A stretch of DNA of 64,000 nucleotides. Origin: Xanthomonas campestris pv. badrii (lineage in GTDB: Bacteria; Pseudomonadota; Gammaproteobacteria; Xanthomonadales; Xanthomonadaceae). Positions 58,551 through 64,000 of this stretch are shown piece after piece. The notes beneath the pieces were generated by a model that ran no database searches, was not told the origin of the DNA, and saw nothing but the letters and a program-made list of their open reading frames with translations. Location of the stretch: the NCBI RefSeq assembly GCF_012848175.1, contig NZ_CP051651.1:3596001-3660000 (forward strand), written 5' to 3'. Made by a program: the position numbers and the translations under genes. Numbering within the stretch: the stretch's first letter is position 1; each line of letters begins with the position of its first letter.

Positions 58551-60319
58551 AGCAGGACGCGACGCATGTCGGCCAGCACCTGGCTGAGGTAGGTGGTGAA
58601 GCGGGCCGCCAGCGCGCCATCGATGACGCGGTGGTCGTAGCTCAGCGACAACGGCAGCATCAGCTTCGGCGCGAACTCCTTGCCGTTCCACACCGGCTGC
58701 ATCGCCGACTTGGACACGCCCAGGATCGCCACTTCCGGCGCATTGATGATCGGGGTGAACGCGGTGCCGCCGATGCCGCCCAGCGAGCTGATCGAGAAGC
58801 AGCCGCCGCTCATGTCGGCCGGGCCCAGCTTGCCGTCGCGCGCCTTCTTGGCCAGCTCGCCGCTTTCCTGGGCGATCTGCAGCACGCCCTTCTTGTCGAC
58901 GTCGCGGATCACCGGCACCACCAGGCCGTTGGGCGTATCGGCCGCAAACCCGATGTGGAAGTACTTCTTCAGGGTGAGGTTTTCACCGGCCGCATCCAGC
59001 GAGGCGTTGAACTCGGGGAACTTCTTCAGCGCCGCGGCGCTGGCCTTGACCAGGAAGGCGAGCATGGTGAGCTTGATGCCGGCCTTCTCGTTCTCCTTGT
59101 TCAGCGCCACGCGCAGCGCTTCCAGGTCGGTGATGTCGGCCGATTCGAACTGGGTGACGTGCGGAATCATGGCCCAGTTGCGCGCCAGGTTGGCGCCGGA
59201 AATCTTCTTGATGCGCGACAGCGGCTGGGTTTCGGTCTCGCCGAACTTGCTGAAGTCCACCTTCGGCCAGGCCAGCAGGTTCAGGCCGTTGCCACCACCG
59301 GCCGGCGCCGCGCCGGCTGCGGCAGGTGCGCCACCGCTGAGTGCGGCCTTGACGAAGCGCTGCACGTCTTCACGGGTGATGCGGCCGCCCTTTTCGCTGC
59401 CCTTGAGCTGGTTCAGGTCCACGCCCAGCTCGCGCGCGAACACGCGCACCACCGGGCTGGCGTAGGGCACCTTGGACGGCAGCACGCTGTCGGCATCGAA
59501 GGTCACCGGCGGGCTGCTCGGGTTGCCCGCGGACGGCTGGCCGCCCTGCGCTGCCTGTGTGCCGGCGCCGGAACGGCCGCCCTGCACCTGCGCGATCTCG
59601 CGCTGGGCCAGCTTGTCCGGCTCGGCCGGCACGGCGACCGGCTCGACCTTGCCGGCGGTTTCGGCAGTGTCAGTGGTGGGCTTGGCGGGCGACTGCGCCG
59701 CACCGGCGCCGCCGTCGCTGGCGGCGATGATCGCCACCACGTTGCCCTGCGAGAGGGTGTCGCCGACCTTGACCTTGAGTTCCTTGACGATGCCAGCGGC
59801 CGAGGACGGCACTTCCATCGTGGCCTTCTCCGATTCCAGCGTGACCAGGCTCTGGTCCTTGGCGACGGTATCGCCCACGGCCACCAGCACTTCGATCACC
59901 GGGATGTCGGTGTAATCGCCGATATCGGGCACGCGCGCCTCGACCAGGCCCCCGTCGGATGCGGCGGGCTTGGCGGCGGCCGGTTCGGCCTTGGCGGCCG
60001 GCGCCGGGGCGGCAGCAGGCGCGGCCTTGGCCGGTGCAGCGGCAGGCGCCGGCCTGGCGGCAGTGTCAGCGCCTGCATCGGCCACTTCGATCAGCGCCAC
60101 CAGCGCGCCCTGCGACAGCGAATCGCCGACCTTGACCTTGATCTCCTTGACCACGCCAGCCACCGACGACGGCACTTCCATCGTGGCCTTGTCCGATTCC
60201 AGCGTGACCAGGCTCTGGTCCTTGCTGACCGTATCGCCGACCGACACCAGCACCTCGATTACCGGGACGTCGCTGTAGTCACCGATATCGGGGACAAGTG
60301 CTTCCTTGATTTCGGCCAT
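58547..60319 (-). CDS. aceF: Pyruvate dehydrogenase E2, dihydrolipoamide acetyltransferase
   Basis: 590 residues. Transfers acetyl groups to CoA and forms the PDH core. Two lipoyl domains (residues ~1-80 and ~120-200) each with LESxKATMEVP, Ala/Pro-rich linkers between, an E1/E3-binding domain (~285-325; ASPVVRVFARELGVDLNQL) and the catalytic domain (~350-590) with the active-site motif DHRVIDGALAARF. The E1 gene aceE is not in the window upstream. Confidence 0.96.
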   Translation of the reverse strand: MAEIKEALVPDIGDYSDVPVIEVLVSVGDTVSKDQSLVTLESDKATMEVPSSVAGVVKEIKVKVGDSLSQGALVALIEVADAGADTAARPAPAAAPAKAAPAAAPAPAAKAEPAAAKPAASDGGLVEARVPDIGDYTDIPVIEVLVAVGDTVAKDQSLVTLESEKATMEVPSSAAGIVKELKVKVGDTLSQGNVVAIIAASDGGAGAAQSPAKPTTDTAETAGKVEPVAVPAEPDKLAQREIAQVQGGRSGAGTQAAQGGQPSAGNPSSPPVTFDADSVLPSKVPYASPVVRVFARELGVDLNQLKGSEKGGRITREDVQRFVKAALSGGAPAAAGAAPAGGGNGLNLLAWPKVDFSKFGETETQPLSRIKKISGANLARNWAMIPHVTQFESADITDLEALRVALNKENEKAGIKLTMLAFLVKASAAALKKFPEFNASLDAAGENLTLKKYFHIGFAADTPNGLVVPVIRDVDKKGVLQIAQESGELAKKARDGKLGPADMSGGCFSISSLGGIGGTAFTPIINAPEVAILGVSKSAMQPVWNGKEFAPKLMLPLSLSYDHRVIDGALAARFTTYLSQVLADMRRVLL

Positions 60320-60446
60320 ACGGGGAACTCCGGCAACAGATGGGGAAACCCCTATTGTGGCCGGCTGCGGGCCGCAGCGCCAACCATTGCCGATGAAAAG
60401 ATCGCGTACCGGGCGGAATGCAGTGTCTGCGTACGCGGTTGCAGGA

Positions 60447-61205
60447 TCACTTCGACGCGCGTCGATCCACCTGCAACAGCTGCAATGGCGCGCCCGATGG
60501 CAAACGATACGCCAGCGCATTGTCCAACGCATCCAGCGCCTCGACCTGGGTACACAGCTGCTGCGCGCGCGGCCGCAATGTGCGTGCCTGCGGCTCGACC
60601 AGGCGCTCGATGCGCTGTTCCAGGCCATCGAGCGAGCGCAGCCGCTGTGCGTTTCCGGTCAGCGCCGACTGCACTGCGCCGGCAACCACATCGCCGATCA
60701 GCTGCGGCAATAGCTCGGCGACCAGTTCACCGATATCGTCATCGATGTCGATGGGACTCAGCTGGCTCTTGCGGAAGCTCTGCTGCAAACGCAGGTCGAT
60801 CTTCTCGCGCACACCGGTCAGCTGCATACGCGTGGCCTCCGGATCACGGCTGAAGCCGGCAGCCACCTCGCCCAGTGCGGTGATCGCGATATCGGCAGCC
60901 TCGCGCCCGACCTGCTGCGCCAACGGCACCACCTCGCGGGTCTGGCGTTCGAAACGGATCAGGCGATCACGATCGTCGGCGCTCAGCGCCACCCAGGCAT
61001 CGTCGACGAACAAGGCGCCCTGGCGCAGCACCAGCCGCTGCGGCGTTCCTGTGCTGCGGATGAAAATGACGCTGCGCGCAGACAGGGTGAGGTCGTAGTC
61101 GCTGCTGACATTGCAGTGCAACGCGTCGGCCAGTGCTGCCGGCATCGCACCGGCCATGCCCAGCAACACGGCCATTGCTGCCGCCAGCGTCTGCCTGATC
61201 GTCAT
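60447..61205 (-). CDS. DUF2884 (YggN-like) periplasmic protein
   Basis: 252 residues, signal peptide MTIRQTLAAAMAVLLGMAGA with cleavage near ALADA. The mature start ALHCNVSSDYDLTLSARSVIF (cut) and RLVLRQGALFVDDAWVALSADDRDRL, then helices rich in charged residues, fit the DUF2884/YggN family. Residues ~150-200 have LVAELLPQLIGDVVAGAVQSAL, weakly hydrophobic. Function unknown; YggN-type proteins are periplasmic. Confidence 0.75.
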   Translation of the reverse strand: MTIRQTLAAAMAVLLGMAGAMPAALADALHCNVSSDYDLTLSARSVIFIRSTGTPQRLVLRQGALFVDDAWVALSADDRDRLIRFERQTREVVPLAQQVGREAADIAITALGEVAAGFSRDPEATRMQLTGVREKIDLRLQQSFRKSQLSPIDIDDDIGELVAELLPQLIGDVVAGAVQSALTGNAQRLRSLDGLEQRIERLVEPQARTLRPRAQQLCTQVEALDALDNALAYRLPSGAPLQLLQVDRRASK

Positions 61206-61371
61206 GTCGCCACTCCCTTGGATGCTGGGTGCAGCATGTGCGTAGGCACCGCACACCACCATATGCCGGAGGCTGGCATGACTTCTGGCGGCCGGAAGCA
61301 TGGCTGGGCACGTGGCAAACACGCGGGCTGCAAACCCTGTCTGGCAATGATGAACACGCCTGCGGGCGGCA

Positions 61372-61893
61372 TCAGCCCTGCACGGCATCGCGCAATGGCT
61401 GCCACGCCGCGCACAGGCGTGGCAGCGACCAGGCGGCATTGGCCGGGCTGGTGGACGGCAAGGCCAGCACCGGCACCGCGGGTGCGTCGGCCGACAGCAG
61501 CGGTTGCACATGCCGGCGCCAGGCCTGCATCGCCGCGGCGCCATTGCAGGCCACCAGGCGCAGCTGCGGCAACGTGGCCAGCAAGGCGGGCAATGGATTG
61601 ACCACGATGCTGTCGGCGACGATGGCCGAATCCAGGCTGCCGTGTCGTTCGCACTGGCCGATCACGTCCCACACGCCGACACCGTGCACATTCAATTCCT
61701 GCAGGCGCACCGCATAGCTTGCCGCGGTATCAATGCCCAGCAGGGCATGCATCAAGGGCCAGAAGCGATTGCGTGGATGCGCGTAGTACTGGCCTGCCTG
61801 CAACGAGGCGACGCCCGGCATCGAACCCAGCACCAGGACACGGCAATCGCGGCGAATGTGCGCTGGCAGCCCTTCGCATGCGTCGTTTTTCAT
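61372..61893 (-). CDS. DNA-deoxyinosine glycosylase-like (uracil-DNA glycosylase superfamily)
   Basis: 173 residues from the ATG giving MKNDACEGLPAHIRRD; an ATG 48 bp upstream is possible. UDG-fold enzyme removing damaged bases such as hypoxanthine. Motif I VLVLGSMPGVASL and the following YYAHPRNRFWPLM define the deoxyinosine/MUG-like group; motif II-like PSTSPANAAW is near residue 145. WDVIGQCERHGSLDSAI fits too. Substrate by family only. Confidence 0.85.
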   Translation of the reverse strand: MKNDACEGLPAHIRRDCRVLVLGSMPGVASLQAGQYYAHPRNRFWPLMHALLGIDTAASYAVRLQELNVHGVGVWDVIGQCERHGSLDSAIVADSIVVNPLPALLATLPQLRLVACNGAAAMQAWRRHVQPLLSADAPAVPVLALPSTSPANAAWSLPRLCAAWQPLRDAVQG

Positions 61894-62074
61894 CACGGCA
61901 ACCGCATTTGCGTGAATGTCTTTCGAGCCTGCATCGCGCAACCACGGCCTTCTTCGGGAACTTCCTGAACAAACGAAATTTTAGCGGACCGCAGGTGGGC
62001 GTGGATTCAGATTTTCGGGAATAGTTTTGGCGCGGCCCACTCCACGGGCCCAACAACAAGACGAGGAGACCCTC

Positions 62075-62761
62075 ATGCGTTCCATTTCCATCCTGAGCCT
62101 GGCTGCTGTATCCGCACTTGCGATTGCACCGTCCGCGTTCGCGCAGGACACCACCTATACCGGTGATACCTCCTCGACTTCTTCCAGCACGATGTCCAGC
62201 AGCGACGATACGGCGTCGGGCAAGCATTGGGCCGTGGTCGGCGGCGTGGCGCTGCTGAACCCCAAGAACGATCCGGCTCCGGGCCTGGACGTCGATGGCG
62301 GCCCGGCACCGACGCTGAGCGCCAGCTACTACATCAATGACAACTGGGCCATTGAACTGTGGGGCGCAGCCGACAAGTTCAACCACCGCGTCAACGCCGA
62401 TGGCGTAGGCAAGGTCGGTACCGTCGAGCAGCAGCCGATCGCCATCAGCGGCCAGTACCACTTCGGCCAGGCCGATAACGTGTTCCGTCCGTTCGTGGGC
62501 GTGGGTTACTACGAATCGAACTTCAGCAACGAGAAGATCGACGCGGCCTCGCCGAACGGCCAGCACGTGGGCCTGGACACCGCCAAGGGCGTGATCGGTA
62601 CCGTTGGCGTGGACATGAACATCAACTCCACCTGGTTCGCACGCGCCGACGCCCGCTACATGCGTTCGCGTCCGGAACTGCGCGTTGGCGGCCAGGGCAC
62701 CGGCAGCGAGCTGGAACTGGATCCGTGGACCGTCGGCTTCGGTATCGGCGCCCGCTTCTAA
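62075..62761 (+). CDS. ompW: OmpW family outer-membrane protein
   Basis: 228 residues, start with GAGGAG upstream. Signal peptide MRSISILSLAAVSALAIAPSAFA. After a Ser/Thr/Asp-rich linker (TSSTSSSTMSSSDDTA) the OmpW barrel begins (WAVVGGVALLNPKND; YYINDNWAIELWGA; FRPFVGVGYYESNFS) and ends GFGIGARF with the C-terminal Phe. Eight-strand barrel with a hydrophobic pocket for small molecules. The Ser-rich linker is longer than in E. coli OmpW. Confidence 0.93.
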   Translation: MRSISILSLAAVSALAIAPSAFAQDTTYTGDTSSTSSSTMSSSDDTASGKHWAVVGGVALLNPKNDPAPGLDVDGGPAPTLSASYYINDNWAIELWGAADKFNHRVNADGVGKVGTVEQQPIAISGQYHFGQADNVFRPFVGVGYYESNFSNEKIDAASPNGQHVGLDTAKGVIGTVGVDMNINSTWFARADARYMRSRPELRVGGQGTGSELELDPWTVGFGIGARF

Positions 62762-62797
62762 GCGATTGCCATTCGTTCAACTGACGCGTGATGAAAG

Positions 62798-62822
62798 AAC
62801 GGGCCGCAAGGCCCGTTTTTTT
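62798..62822 (+). terminator. Rho-independent terminator after ompW
   Basis: 8-bp stem AACGGGCC / GGCCCGTT, 4-nt loop GCAA, continuing into a T7 run (62816-62822). Confidence 0.92.
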
Positions 62823-62906
62823 GTGCGGCAGGCGCGCTGACGACCTGATGTTGCAGGCGCTGTTGCCTGCCTGCGCTGCGGTTCGATGGCTGGATGACTC
62901 GGTGAC

Positions 62907-63497
62907 TCACCGCCAGTAGACGCTGCCGCGCAGACGCGCGCTGCGCCAGCGCCACCACAGCATGGTGGCATAGGCGAGCGCATAGCCGAGCAGTACGCCG
63001 GCTGCGCCCAACAGGCTGGCGTGACTGAGCCACCCTTCCGTGGGCCAGGCAGCACCCTGCCAGGTGCTGCGCCAGCCCTGCACCATGCCGGCGATCACCC
63101 GCACCACCACCAGCACCGTCAGTGCCAGCACCAGCCATAGGTTGGGGCGGTAGAACAGGCCCTGCGCGGTGCGCTCGAAGCGGGTCAGACGCACAGCGAC
63201 GACTCCCAGCACCAGCCCGCAAGCCCAGCCGAAGGCGGCATGGCTGATCGCACCTGGCCAGAACGCCGCCGCAATCAGGGTGAAGACGACAAACAACACG
63301 CTGGACACCACCGCCGACGCCAGGTTGATCATCAGCAACCAGCCACGCGCCTGGCGCCGCGCGGTGCCGACCCGAAAGCGCTGCAGCAACGACAACGGGA
63401 ACAGCACCGCGAACACCGCCAGGGCAATGATCACGGCCAGCGGAATGGCAAGCAGCAGGGGCATCGAAGGCACGGCCTGGACAAAGGAGCCGACCAC
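62907..63497 (-). CDS. Multi-pass membrane protein of unknown function
   Basis: 196 residues from a GTG at 63497; an ATG at 63464 would start 11 residues later (MPLLLAIPL). About five or six membrane helices (LLLAIPLAVIIALAVFAVLF; SAVVSSVLFVVFTLIAAAFW; FGWACGLVLGVVAVRL; NLWLVLALTVLVVVRVIAGM; SLLGAAGVLLGYALAYATML). Short basic loops, including RFRVGTARRQARG. The layout recalls DUF1453/CcdC-like proteins but I cannot assign it with confidence. Confidence 0.6.
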   Translation of the reverse strand: MVGSFVQAVPSMPLLLAIPLAVIIALAVFAVLFPLSLLQRFRVGTARRQARGWLLMINLASAVVSSVLFVVFTLIAAAFWPGAISHAAFGWACGLVLGVVAVRLTRFERTAQGLFYRPNLWLVLALTVLVVVRVIAGMVQGWRSTWQGAAWPTEGWLSHASLLGAAGVLLGYALAYATMLWWRWRSARLRGSVYWR

Positions 63498-63590
63498 GCT
63501 ACTACGCCTGCGTCACATGCGCGTGTTCGCATGCCAGCCGATGTGTGGCTGCGCCCGCATGCGGGCAGGCGCAGGCGTGGTGCGTGTTGC

Positions 63591-64000
63591 TCAGAACGCC
63601 GGCAGCACCGCGCCCTTGTACTTCTGCTCGATAAAGGCCTTCACTTCCGGGCCGGTCAATGCCTTGGCCAGCTTCTGCACGCGCGCATCGTCCTTGTTGT
63701 CCGCACGGGCCACCAGGAAGTTCACGTACGGCGAGTCCTTGCTTTCGATCGCCAGCGCATCGCGGGTGGGACTGAGCCCGGCATCGAGCGCGTAGTTGGT
63801 GTTGATCAGGGCCAGGTCGACCTGATCCAGCACGCGCGGCAGCATTGCCGAGTCGAGCTCGCGGAATTTCAGCTGCTTGGGGTTGTCGACGATGTCGCGC
63901 TGGGTGGACAGCGCATTGCCGGGATCCTTGAGCTTGATCACCCCGGCCTTGTCGAGCAGGATCAGCGCGCGGCTGTTGTTGCTCGGATCATTGGGAATGA
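63591..64000 (-). CDS. metQ: D-methionine ABC transporter substrate-binding lipoprotein MetQ (5' part beyond window)
   Basis: The last ~136 residues are present; the start lies beyond base 64000. IPNDPSNNSRALILLDKAG, then RDIVDNPKQLKFRELDSAML, LINTNYALDAGL and KDSPYVNFLVARADNKDD are typical of the NlpA/MetQ family, periplasmic lipoproteins that deliver methionine to MetNI. The end AFIEQKYKGAVLPAF is the usual C-terminus. metN and metI would be expected further along the minus-strand transcript, outside the window. Confidence 0.93.
   Translation of the reverse strand, partial: IPNDPSNNSRALILLDKAGVIKLKDPGNALSTQRDIVDNPKQLKFRELDSAMLPRVLDQVDLALINTNYALDAGLSPTRDALAIESKDSPYVNFLVARADNKDDARVQKLAKALTGPEVKAFIEQKYKGAVLPAF

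Overview
The window is a 64 kb piece of a GC-rich gammaproteobacterial chromosome that I would place in Xanthomonas or a very close relative. The grounds are a copLAB copper cluster headed by a CopL-type leader protein, an XVIPCD-type type IV secretion effector with lipoprotein immunity genes, a dihydrolipoamide dehydrogenase carrying its own lipoyl domain, many GTG starts and 4-bp gene overlaps, and heptamer (GGGAATC-like) and GCGCCCTCATCCGG-type intergenic repeats. Most of the window is ordinary core genome; the accessory material is concentrated at 14.5-21.1 kb and 34.2-42.3 kb.

Layout. 0-5.6 kb: a DUF465 protein (runs off the left edge), a DUF4398 plus OmpA-like envelope pair, the twitching ATPase PilU, five 153-bp tandem repeats, and the last two enzymes of homogentisate breakdown (MaiA, fumarylacetoacetase). 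5.9-14.5 kb: RhlE helicase, QueD, a phasin, BioD, free-methionine sulfoxide reductase, a TfoX C-terminal-domain protein, Gph, DinB and the FabA-FabB pair. 14.5-21.1 kb: three tandem ankyrin lipoproteins, each followed by the start of a lipase gene, the third by the whole lipase. The lipase carries an XVIPCD secretion signal that is broken by a frameshift, and a degenerate GIY-YIG protein follows. 21.4-32 kb: an SH3 protein, oligopeptidase A, a cysteine synthase-like enzyme, copLAB, glyoxalase I and two unrecognised proteins.

32.3-44 kb: glmS and glmU flank a seven-gene block. It encodes a MacA-like adaptor, an ABC ATPase, two different FtsX/MacB-type permeases, a PDZ-like exported protein, a sigma-54 response regulator and its histidine kinase. 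A near-consensus sigma-54 promoter and an array of TGTCCG/CGGACA palindromes lie just upstream of the adaptor gene, so the block looks like a self-regulated envelope stress or export module. 44-53 kb: GtrA, a secreted chorismate mutase and the complete minus-strand atpIBEFHAGDC operon, whose A-G, G-D and D-C spacers carry inverted heptamer arrays. 53-64 kb: an outer-membrane protein, an amidohydrolase, the pyruvate dehydrogenase E2 and E3 genes with an unknown exported protein between them, a DUF2884 protein, a DNA glycosylase, OmpW, a membrane protein and the 3' part of metQ.

The two most interesting systems are the effector with its immunity array, where partial effector copies mark the duplication junctions, and the sigma-54-controlled ABC/two-component module. 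No tRNA, rRNA, CRISPR array or transposase gene was seen.
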